Below, one piece after another: positions 24,538 through 34,645 of a DNA stretch of 64,000 bases. The DNA is from Calvatia gigantea (lineage: Eukaryota; Basidiomycota; Agaricomycetes; Agaricales; Lycoperdaceae), in assembly GCA_025093985.1 (NCBI GenBank), contig JACAAK010000009.1, positions 3,162,001 through 3,226,000 on the forward strand, read 5' to 3'. The stretch's first letter is position 1. The number at the start of each line of letters is the position of its first letter. The position numbers and the translations under genes are program-made. The notes below the pieces were generated by a model. That model was not told where the DNA came from, ran no database searches, and saw only the letters and a list, made by a program, of their open reading frames with translations.

Positions 24538-24929
24538 GGATTTATAAGTGGAATGGTTATTCTTATTTGTATTTGCGGATTTTAGTTTCGTTTTTCGCTT
24601 GCCCCACTTTAAGTAGCCCGTACGAGTTCAACTCTTTCTTTTTCTTTCTTTTTGTTCTTGGATCAATGTGTGCTTGTTGAAATGTAAACCAGTTTCTGAG
24701 ATACTGTGTGGCACATAATGAATTGCAGTGAATCACAACACACAAACCAGCTTAGCCCCTCATGTTCATCCCTGTGAGCCCCGAAACGGTCCACCGGGCG
24801 GCTGGCCCCAAGAGAGGAGTTGTCATACAGTAAATTGTATTATTCAATGACGCGAAAGCTAGACAAGGTGGACACGAGAATTGTCGGTTATTATATGGGT
24901 GTAACGGTCTGGATTACACCAATACAGCA
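24538..24929. other. DSN1 3' flank, duplicated at 57.4-57.8 kb
   Basis: Alignable with the region after the second DSN1 copy (for example GATCAATGTGTGCTTGTTGA and TGTATTATTCAATGAC), so the duplication extends about 400 bases past the stop codon. No gene. Confidence 0.6.
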
Positions 24930-26625
24930 TTAGCAAAAGACATGAAACATACGGGGAATAAAAGTGGGGTATATGAAATGTCTACTCCAGACTCTGCGGA
25001 GCAGCATGCCCTGAATAAATCTAAAGATATGATACCCATTAGCTCCCTGAATACGGAAAAATGAACGACGTGAGCTTACAGAGAGCAGTATCTCTTCCAC
25101 ACGCACATAATCTACTTCGTTGCCAGATTTCTCCCTCATGGCCCGCCAAAAGGAGGAACCTGGTCCCGAGTTCTGTTGTTGCCTCTGGTCGGTCATCCCG
25201 AAATCTGACATCTCCAAGGGCCTCTTGGATCGCCTTGCAGCTCGGTCGATGACGAGGTACATAACTCCAGCACCTTGCCAGCAAGTCCCACACCAGGTCA
25301 TCAGTTTCTCCATGACCCCAAATATTCCTACCCATTCTTCCATCTGGTAGATGTGGAATTTCTTTCCTTCTCATAGCCGAACGTATTTGCGTTTGCTTGT
25401 ACTGGTAGAACGGCACCTCGCCTATGGAGATCTGGGCGATCACTAGTTTATGAATTGGATGGAATCAACATGGAAATCATACCTCATAACATAGACAGGC
25501 GAAGGACCAGATATCACACCATTGCGTGAATTTTGCCATCTCCAATCAACAGCTCGGGTGCCATGAAGTAAGCGGTTCCTCCACCCGATGTCAACGTAGT
25601 TGTTGTCATGATTGATGACAATCCGAAGTCAGCGATCAACGCGCGTTCATCACCAGAGACGAGGACATTTTCCTGTGAAGAAGTCTCGTGAGCTGCTTGA
25701 GGAAGAAGACGAAAATCTACTGGTTTGAGGTCACTATGAACTATCTGTAGGTCATGCAGATAACGGAGTCCGTCAACAATATCAGAAATCTAGGAGAGGT
25801 GAGAGATTGTTGACGGGACCTTTGGGTGACGTATTCACAAAGTTTATTCGAGGCTTCTCAGGGAATTTTCCCAGGTAGTCGCGAAGGTTCCCCCCCTCCA
25901 TCCACGGCGAAACGAGGCAAATTCTTGGCAGCTCTTCATCAATAAGATAGACTCCGTAAAATGGTAATATGTTTTTATGTGATAAGTGGGCCCATAAAGC
26001 CAGCTCTTGCACGTGAGCCTCGGAAAGAATTCAGATATGCTATATTCCCCAGGTAAGGTAAAGGAACTTACTTGGAGGATCTTGTCATTTCCCTGTTTAC
26101 TGAACGTACGGACAACCTTGAGGCACAACTGCTTATCTTCGTATTCTCCCCGCCAAACGTCAGCGAAACTCCCTCCGGCGAACAGCATGCCCGGTATATC
26201 TGATCCCAGTGAGCGTATAGCACCGTGGAAAGAGCTTAGCAAGCCCTGCAAGCTTGCAAAGCAGATTCAGCGCTCGTCTTCGTTCGTCAACTTCAAGAAT
26301 GTCGACTTCATGAGAGACCTGCTAGTTCATTTCAGTTTGGTACCCGGTGATCACGTTTTGGGGCACACCGTATCTAAATAATCCACCACAACCTGGGCAT
26401 CGTATCCTAAGAAACCTTCGATTCGGGCTCGCTGATCTCGTGATTGCAGTATCTGTAAAATCAGATGGCGACAGCGATCCTGTAAATTAGAGGACGAGGT
26501 AGGACTATCAGAGTCTAGCTCAGCTACGTCGACAACAGGAGCGTCACTTGCACTGGCTGTAGGTACTGCTAGAGCCGGAACCATCGGAGTAGTAGTCACA
26601 GTGCCCTGGTCAGGCCTTTGAGGTG
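24930..26625 (-). CDS. TKL-type protein kinase 1 (fused downstream of a PBP1-like part)
   Basis: Begins in frame from the upstream PBP1-like exon: APQRPDQGTVTTTPMVPALA, then a small helical linker domain (DRCRHLILQILQSRDQRARI ... YDAQVVVDYLDTV). The kinase domain follows: Gly loop AGGSFADVWRGEY, lysine in LCLKVVR, ELALWAHLSHKNILPFYGVY, SPWMEGGNLRDYL, catalytic loop VHSDLKP-ENVLV (HSD in place of HRD), ADFGLSS, MAPELL, CDIWSFACLCYE, and the C-lobe end LARCWSYVPRHRPSCKAIQE. Catalytic Lys, Asp and DFG are all present. Two 1-base shifts interrupt it: an AAAA run at 25,531-25,534 and one near 25,165. Relatives lie at 32-36 kb. Confidence 0.75.
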
Positions 26626-26699
26626 CTGCAACCCAAAAATGGAGAGGAAGATAAGAAAATAATCAGTCCTCAAAGTTTGGTATGGAAAGCGGTATTTAC

Positions 26700-28990
26700 C
26701 AATTTGGTTCAATTCGGTGACCTTGCTATCCTTGAATAGATTAAATTCATCCTGGATATGCGTATAAACGCTCTTTTTGAGAGGCTGAACACCACGGAAC
26801 AAATTTTTAACACCAACACTTTCCAGCTGCTCCTAGGTCAGGCAAGACAACTAGCATCCTTGATTGGGACAATCTGTGCTCGGAGAAGCACCCTAAAAAT
26901 TGAAAACGCACTGAAGCAGGGAACGTCGGACAAACAATTCATAGGAGTATTAGTCGGCTAATAATTCGCAACAGGAGTAAGAGTTTAATAAATACCTCCG
27001 AGTTCAGTTTGGCATCCCCACTTGCATTCGCGCTGCTCAGCGCCGAAGTGCCCGCGACAGGTGATTGATTAGCCTTTGTTGCCTTTGAATGGGGGAATGG
27101 GTTGAATAAACATCGGAACCTTCTTGACAGCACTATCCAACTTGGACGCTTCCGGCCTAACAGGTGGTTTCGCCGTGGTTGAAGATGCTCGGGTGGTAAG
27201 TACTCCAGGCATGTCAAGTTCAACTAAAGGTCTTCTGAAAGCAGTGGCGCTAGTGACTCGAGGTCTGGCAGCTGTTGAGGTCCCGATGACGCGAGCCTGC
27301 CTTGATTCTGCGTCTTGTTTGCTCTTCTCTTTGATTAACCGCTGCTTCTCCTCATCTTTAGTCAAGATAGGGACTAAATCATCAGGGATAGGCTTGTTGA
27401 GCTGGATTTGTGGAATAGGGCAATGAAGTCAGTGAGAGACGCTGGTGAATATAGGACCGCACATACCTTAAAGCCCTGGTTGAATCTGACAAGTTCTGCC
27501 ATATGCCTGTCCACCCCGGAATTGACGAGTGCCTGACGCTTCCTGCTCAAACGTTGCTTCTCGTGGGTTATGAAATCACGGAATGCCGCCACCTAAATGA
27601 TGAAAGTCAGAATACGGGAGGACCAAAAGAGCTTTCTTCTTCTACGAACATCGGTGGTGTTGGCAGCACCAACTATAGGCGGAAGAGTACTGCGGGGAGG
27701 TGATTGACTTTGGGGAACTGCAATGTCTGTTCCGTCGACGGAGACAACGTCACGGGGGGCTCCTGTGGGAACGGCAGTCGTAATGGATGGTGGGAGGAGA
27801 GCAGCGCCGGTACCACCAGGAAGATTAGAAGCGCTTTGACTACGAATGAGATCGTCGTAGCAGCGTGGACGTCAAATGCATAAGAGCTTACCTGCCCTCT
27901 TCATTAACACGACTATCATTGGCACCATTCCTCTCTTCGACAAGAGGGTTACTAGCAGCGACCTGGCAGGGCATCGCATAACGTTAATGACGAGACAGCA
28001 GTAAAGACGGGATAAGGATGGTTCACGTACCGCTAGAATTTGAGCAGTGAGGCTCCCGGCTCTGTGCTCACGTTCCCTGACATCAGCAGCGCTGTGGTCG
28101 AGCTTGGTGGTGTCAGGGTCTTCATTTAAAATTTTCAGCGCCACCGCCAGCGGCCCCAAAGGTATCGCCGTCAGGAAGCCGAGTTTGCATTTCGTGTTCA
28201 CGGCCAACGTTGAACTTCTGGTTCATACTGGCACCGGCTTTGGAGGCGTCGATTACTTTAGCGCCAGGAAGTATTAGGAAGACTCACTATCGCCACCAGC
28301 GGGATTCAGGTCAGCAGATCCCAGAGTATAACCTCTGATATTAGTAGAGGCGATGAAGATGGAAGCCTTGAGAGGACCACCAGGGGTCGTAAGATCTTTG
28401 ACATCTTTGAGAGTGACACCCGTTGTGTCGCCTTGGTTGGCAGTCGAAGCTACAGTGCCTTCATAGCAGACGGCGGTTTTAGTGGTCAAAGTGACAGTAG
28501 TCCCCTGGGGGTCAATATTAATGCTGGTGTCAGTATAAACCTATGAAAGGGAAGAAACGACGCACAATCAAGCCGGCGAGAGACTGGAGGACACGGTCGC
28601 GAGGGCGGTCAGACCGTACGTTGTTGGACTGCACAGGGGGAGGCAAGAGTTGCGCAAAACTGAGTGCGTTGGACCGAGGGAGAGAAGATTGTGAACGAGC
28701 CCTGGCGGAAAGAACGGACTGTAAGAGTAATAATATAGTCGAGATCTCACAAGGGATAGCCGTACTGAGGATGGTCAGGGTTGCGTTTTCCTCCACGGTT
28801 GCCCTTCTTTCCCATAAGTGATTAATGGTTACTTGACTCAAGAAAGAAAGAAGATAGAATGGGGAAGTGTGAAGGGGAGTTGTGCAAACAGGTAGGACAG
28901 TAGGCCACTGGGTCGTTGGAGAGGAGCGAAAAAAGAACAAGGGGGATAACGAAGAAAAGTATCGCAGGCTGTAAAATGACTGATGGTTCA
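26700..28990 (-). pseudogene. PBP1: Ataxin-2/PBP1-like protein, frameshifted, spliced into kinase 1
   Basis: The Lsm-type domain is split: RDRVLQSLAGLI ends at 28,566; then, after a 61-base intron, GTTVTLTTKTAVCYEGTVAS and GVTLKDVKDLTTPGG and IFIASTNI follow. The LsmAD-like part reads DTTKLDHSAADVREREHRAG. Later exons carry SKQDAESRQAR, FIQPIPPF and KATKANQSPVAG, then the HIQDEFNLFKDSK word that resembles the D-F-N-P-F-K motif of fungal Pbp1. Pbp1/ataxin-2 binds poly(A)-binding protein and takes part in stress granules and TORC1 control. Frame is lost near 28,123-28,136 and near 27,075, and one intron is only about 32 bases. The last exon ends with a GTAAAT donor that joins kinase 1 in phase. 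Confidence 0.6.
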
Positions 28991-29463
28991 TCCTCGTGGT
29001 CGGCCACGAGGAAGAATGAATTTAACAAGCAACACACACCTGAGACGCTGCTTAACGGACCAGATATCAATATATCATAGTTCATAGTTCGGGGGCCCTT
29101 CCCAACCCCTTTCAACCGCTCCCGCCTACAGCACATAATGTCATACCCGGGCTCGTGCATCGTACTGAATGCACGACGACTACAAAGACCAACAACACAG
29201 GTTGGGGTCAAATCAGCCATCGGGGGTTCTTACGTAGCCACAGCTCTTGCGATTCACAGCGCCGACATTGGCGGACACAGCAAGATTAATAACCCCCTCC
29301 ATCTTGATAAGTCCTTGTGGAGAGAATATCTTTCAAGAGCCTGTATGTCATGAGTACTGAAGTCGAGATAATAACTGTTCTTCGATCAATTGTTACATTC
29401 CACGTGATAAGCCGTCAGGAATTGCACAGCCATTGGCCCATTCCCCTCTCCTTTCAACTCACT
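28991..29463. other. Divergent intergenic region
   Basis: Lies between the PBP1-like gene (-) and the DHHC gene (+). The part from about 29,300 is duplicated near 53,770 (TCTTGATAAGTCC / TCCTGATAAGTCC). It probably holds two promoters. Confidence 0.45.
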
Positions 29464-30971
29464 ATGATATGCGCCAAACACGTCTTTCGATGTTTTCGGG
29501 CTCTCGAAAGGCTCGGTGATAGAATAACTGGCGCAGCAGGGCCTTACTTTGTTGGTTTTGCAGTTATACTCATAACCACTGGAACAATATGTTTCTGTGA
29601 GTTCGTTCCATGCGTTCATTGAATTCATTGTAACCTAGCAATTTGTCAGTCGACGTCATCGCACCAACACTCAACTACCCCCTCGTTACGCTACCTATAT
29701 GCCTATTAATCGCGCTCAATCTGCATGTACACTACTACTACGTGTGTACTGTTCGGCCGGGCTTCGTCGATGACCCTCCGAGGCTCGAACACCGTCAAGG
29801 ATTATTCTGGGCGAGAAGGAAGGCAAAGCGGAGAGGTATCGATGGCGGAGTCCTCACTGCTCCCGTACGAGTGAGCGGCGCTCGCGTTACCATTGCTGAA
29901 ATGACGAAGTGCCGCAAGTGTGGGCAGCCACGTCCTGAAGTGAGTCCTTCAAGTTGTTTTGGTGACTTTCGTTCGAGCCTGATTGTTACCGAGAGAGCGC
30001 ATCATTGCCGAATATGTAACCGCTGTGTTTTGAAATACGATCATCATTGTCCAGTGAGTCGTTAGTATTTGATTTCTCTGTGAACCTCTGAATGCTGACG
30101 ATTTGCCAGTGTAAGCCCTTGCTTGTTTATTACGGAGCGGGTTCCCTAAACTGATCTATGCAGGGATAAACCAGTGTGTTGGACTTCACAACGAACGCCA
30201 CTTCGTTCTGTTCCTGTCTGTGTCCTTTAATTCTCCTGGTCCGTCCACTCAGCTAATAGATCTCGCAGAATATACCTTACGATAGCGACCTTCTGCTACA
30301 GTGTACTCGGATGGCCCTTCCTTCTCGAATCATTAGGAGTGACATTTAATCGTCGCGTACGTCCCCTCACACACCAAATCTTTTTTCGAGATCCTCACGG
30401 GAAAAAAAAAAAAACTCAGTGGCCGTTCCACGTCCCCGAAATTGCTTTCGCTATGATCTGCATTCTTGCAATCGTGTTGTTTCTCGCGGTGGGAATTATG
30501 GGCGGATATCATCTTTGGAGTGTCTCACACGGAGAGACGTCTGTCGAGGCTCAGGATCACGAAATTTATCGGAAGAGAGCGAAGGAAAGAGGCGAGGTGC
30601 GTTGGTTTCTTCGAACCTCTTTGCCTGTAGCGCTCAATTTTTAAAAGCAATTTATCAATTCATATGACCTGGGGTTCGTGTTGTCATCTAAACCTCTGCT
30701 CTGCTGTAACTCAAGTGCCTTTTTTTCCAGAAAGCGCAAAAATATAGAGCTGTTTTTCAACATCGGAGAGGGTGGATAGTAAGTGAAATGGATCATCATT
30801 ATGGCCTTGTTGCTGACATTGATACTCAGCCCATGGTATACCCTCATTCTCCCTCTCCGCATAATCCCATACACAGATGGACGTTCCTGGGCACGTCAAA
30901 ACGGATACGATAGACACGCTGGCGTAATGGAAGGAGACGAACTGACGGACGAGGAGTATGACGGGAATTAA
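29464..30971 (+). CDS. DHHC-type palmitoyltransferase with a 1-nt exon
   Basis: Nine exons: 29464-29596, 29650-29939, 29994-30053, 30110, 30164-30215, 30269-30596, 30648-30679, 30731-30778 and 30830-30971, in total 1,086 bases, so 361 residues plus stop. Membrane segments near residues 30-45 and 55-75 precede the zinc/DHHC domain: CRKCGQPRPE, RAHHCRICNRCVLKYDHHCP, W, INQCVGLHNERHF. Two more segments follow, then SYDLGFVKRKNIELFF and a C-terminus reading RIIPYTDGRSWAR and EGDELTDEE. The DHHC cysteine attaches palmitate to protein cysteines, usually at Golgi, ER or vacuole membranes. Introns are about 51-57 bases. The frame closes only if a single T at 30,110 is an exon. A coding run of 13 A lies near 30,403. 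A decayed copy lies at 53.8-57.9 kb. Confidence 0.9.
30110..30110 (+). other. Candidate 1-nt micro-exon
   Basis: The base T lies between a perfect acceptor (ATTTGCCAG) and a perfect donor (GTAAGCCC). The introns on either side are 56 and 53 bases, normal for this gene. Joining CCA of exon 3, this T, and GGATAAAC of the next exon writes P-W-I-N, the tryptophan that follows the DHHC motif in essentially all members. Confidence 0.75.
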
Positions 30972-32023
30972 TATCTCGCATCCGATAAACTAGTGAGTCA
31001 CATGTTTCTTGTGCTTTGTTTCGAGATGATACTTGCCGGGGCCATATGACACTTCGAAGTACCAATTTCGTGTTGGTCACTTGGGGAGTCGGATGACTTA
31101 TGGCCGGCTAGAACTCGTTCGTCAGTCCTTTCAAGTCTGGCAGGAATGAGGAAACCTGACCGTCGCGCTATCTTTACTTGAAATTCCTGATACTGACTGC
31201 TTTTTTACAGTATATATTTAGTATAACGTTCCCCTTGTAATAGACGCGCTATCAGGGGATGGTCTTTTCTGATCAAATATGCTACTTCGCCGGTGTGCGG
31301 AGTCGGTGTATCCCCACCGTTGCTTAGATGATACCCTTGAACGACAACAGCGATCCAGTGATGTCACAGACGCTGTTAACTTAGTTCTCCGACTGCTGTT
31401 CTGTGGATCTAGACAAGATTAAGGGACAACGATCGTGGACAGACCCCAAGGCACATCGGAGACTCTGTTAAAGAAGTAGGCTGGTAGTGTTTAAGAAAAA
31501 TTGAACACGAGCGCGATCATGGAATGCACACTGCTCGCTGGGATGCATGGCAAATGGCCCCTTTGTGCTCGGAGTGGTCGGTGCGAGATCAATGGACGTG
31601 CGGAATGCAGAGTAAATGAAACATGCGGGTTGAAGGCATTTCAGAACCGCGCGAGGGAGGACAAAGAGTGGCTGGCCGACAACCAGGCAAAACGTGATTT
31701 CCACAACGCACAGCAGACACAATAGAGCTGAGAGGTCAGAGATCCCCATGAATACACCCCGGAAAAGGTTTTAACGCAGTCCTGTTTCTTTGCGCACTTT
31801 GTTTGGGTTCAATTGCTTTGACAGCTTACCTTGCGTTGAGGGAACTACTTTCATACGGCGGATTAGGGTATTTGATAATGCGAAAGGTGTTAACGTGAGG
31901 GGAGGGCAGCAAAAGACAGATCATGCGAAAGGGAAGTAGGTTACATAAAATGCTTCGGTTTGTGCCCACGGTAACGACGTGCTATGAAAGAATCTGAAGA
32001 AATGACATTTGTCAGTTCCTCGG
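30972..32023. other. Intergenic, no supported gene
   Basis: Convergent 3' flanks of the DHHC gene and the Hsp70-kinase locus. An isolated Cys-containing open frame at 31,501-31,725 (+) has no recognised motif. Confidence 0.4.
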
Positions 32024-33563
32024 TCACGGACTAGCGATTATGAGGTTTACATGGAGTAGGATCTCTTCCAAACGTGCGAAATCGGTTTTATTGTCAGATT
32101 TCTCCCTCATGGATTTCCAGAAGGTAGGCCCGGCCTCCACTATCGTCGTTGGCTCTGGCCGATTGTCCTCATATCCAAGATCTTTGAGGGCTGCTTGAAT
32201 CGCCTTGCAGTCCGGGCGACTACAAGGTTCATCATTCCAGCATCTCACCAATAACTCCCACACCTCGTCATTAAGTTCCCGGCAGCACCCATCGCTCCTT
32301 CCGTCTTTCCCCTCCTCTGGGAGTGGAAATTCTTTCCTCAGCATGACCCACATTGTCTGCATATCTCTGCGCTGGTGGAACGGCAGCTTGTTTACCAAGA
32401 CCTTGGTAGTTGTTAGTTCAGCAGATTACATAAGGTTAGGCGCGGAGATCGTACCTCATAGCATAGACATGCAAAGGACCAAATATCGCATGACTCCGTA
32501 ACTTTGCCATTTCCAAGAAGTAACTCAGGTGCCATAAAGCAGGTCGTTCCTCCAGTTGAGGTTGGCGTAGTCGTAGTGGCAACAGACGATAGACCAAAGT
32601 CCGCGATCAATGCGTGTTCATCGTCGGATATCAGAACATTTTGCTGTGGGAGATATTATCGGACTGCGTTTGCTGAGGAACTCAGAAATTTACTGGTATG
32701 AGGTCTCCATGGACTATTTGCATGCTGTGCAGATATGCAAGTCCATCAACAACATCAGAGATCTGGGAGAACAGTGAGAAGCTACCGAGACGCTAGGGAA
32801 ATCTCCTGACGAAAGGCATACGAGGTTTCTGAGGCAGGCCACTCAAGTAATCACGGAGATTGCCCCTCTCCATCCATGGCGAAACAAGGCAAATCCTCGG
32901 TGTTGTAGCATCAAGAAGGTAAACTCCGTAGAATGGGAGTATATTTCTGTGAGATAATTGTGCCCAAAGCACCAGCTCCTGCACGTGAGCCTTGGAAAGC
33001 AGTCAGATGTACGTTGCAGGATCCAGGTGGGGGGCCTTCAATACGAGAACTTACTCTGAGAATATTGTCATTTCTCTGTCTCGTGTACGTGCGAACGACC
33101 TTGAGGCATATCGCCTCATCATTGTATTTCCCCTTGTAAACTTCAGCAAAACTTCCCCCGCCAGCGACAGGCTCTGAGTTGCAATCGACCCCAGTGAGCG
33201 CATAGCACGGTGGAAAAAGTTTAGCAGACTTTGCAAGCTTGCAAAGTGAGGATAGGGCTTGTCTTCGCTCCTCAGCTTGGAGAAAGTCAGCATCCCGAGT
33301 GACCTATAAAACGCTCCAGCTTGACATTTGACTGTGCTTTCCTTGTACGTACTATGTGCAAATAGTCCATCACAATCTGTGCATCATCGCCTGAGAGACT
33401 GCAAATCCGGGCTTGCTTTTCACGGTCTTTTATTATCCGTAAAATGAGAGCACGACAGAGACTCTGAGAGATAGAGGAAGGGATAGGCGCTCGAGGGTCA
33501 GGTTTGGCTCTGTCGATAACAGGAGCACTACTAGCCGCGTCGCTGGGTTTCTGCATGATGGCG
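32024..33563 (-). CDS. TKL-type kinase module 2, fused behind Hsp70-like part B
   Basis: Exon start 33,563 reads in frame from Hsp70 part B across a 51-base intron. After a linker (MQKPSDAASSAP) comes the small domain LCRALILRIIKDREKQARIC ... DDAQIVMDYLHIV, then the kinase: GGGSFAEVYKGKY, lysine in [100 protein letters not shown] and a tail LEEILLHVN ending at 32,024. The catalytic Asp is kept, but the usual HRDLK lysine is Ile here (HGDLI), which may weaken activity. No frameshift was noticed. It is the most complete of the three kinases. Confidence 0.8.
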
Positions 33564-33614
33564 CTAGAGAAAGAAAGAATCAGATTTGTTGTAAAGATGT
33601 TGGTCAACAGGTAC

Positions 33615-34645
33615 TTGAGGATATTCTCGAGCTCCATCCGCTTCTCATCAAACATTGCCTTGGACGGCGTTTGTAGGCAATCGAGCCAAGCGATGATCTC
33701 GTCGACCACGGCCTCGAGCCGAACCCTGTCAGCTAAGGAGAACTTTCTGGCTAGCTTCTTGTTGGTAACTGAATTCCGGAGTTCAAAAGCGTACGACTCG
33801 AGATCATTCTTGGATTGGACACAGGCACGAGCTGCTTCATCCTTGGCTGTCGTGATATGTCATATTCTATCCCCGGCCATTTGAAATGAGAAGCTCACCC
33901 TTGAACTTCTCAGCCTCAGAAATCATACGTTCAATTTCCTCCCTAGAAAGGTTGTTCTTGTTGACCATTACCGCCCTAGCAGACCTCCCACTAGCCTTCT
34001 CGCACGGGGAGACGCACAAAATATCGTTGGCGTCAATATCGAATGTAACTTCTATTTGAGGAACACCGCGAGGGGCAGGGGGAATGTCGGAAAGTTTGAC
34101 TTCACCAAGGAAGTTGTTGTCCTTAGTGCGAGCGTAGTTACCCTCATACACCCGTACAAGGAAATCAGGTTGGTTGTCGGAACTTGTCGAAAAGATCTCT
34201 GACTTCCTGGTGGGTACTGTCGTGTTGTACTTGATGAGGGGGGTCATAATGCCGCCGGCACCCGCGATCCTATAAGCCATACTTGGAACATGTTGATTAT
34301 GATGGAAGAGCAGGAAACTTACCCAAGTGAAAAGGGCGCAACAGAGAGCCACAGAACATCTTGAATCCTCAAGGAAGTATGCCCCGAAAGGACAGCGGCC
34401 TGGACAGCGGCACCATAGGCAACTGCTTCATCACGGTTAATGCTCATATTGGGCTTTTTGCCGTTGAAGAAATCAGAAACGATTTTGATGATGCGGGGGA
34501 TGCGGGTCGAACCGCCAACGAGGACAACATCATCCACATCGGATTTGCCCATTTTGGAGTCCTGAAGGACCTTTTCAATTGGTTTAAGGACGCGAAGGAA
34601 GAGGTCCTGGCAGAGCTCCTCGAAACGAGCACGGGTGAGAGAGGC
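33615..34645 (-). pseudogene. Hsp70-like part B (C-terminal half of ATPase domain plus substrate domain)
   Basis: Starts abruptly in the middle of an Hsp70 ATPase domain at [15 protein letters not shown], joined in frame to kinase module 3 (SFA|SLTRAR). It continues [36 protein letters not shown], then the substrate-binding part: [67 protein letters not shown] and the lid NDLESYAFELRNSV. The EEVD tail is absent. Instead the exon ends at GTACCT and the kinase linker follows. The first half of the ATPase domain (phosphate loops 1 and 2) is missing, so ATP hydrolysis is unlikely. Confidence 0.75.

Noticed and set aside
28530..28821. Plus-strand open frame rich in Lys/Arg
   Set aside because: It lies antisense to the Lsm-domain exons of the PBP1-like gene, whose splice signals and motifs are convincing.
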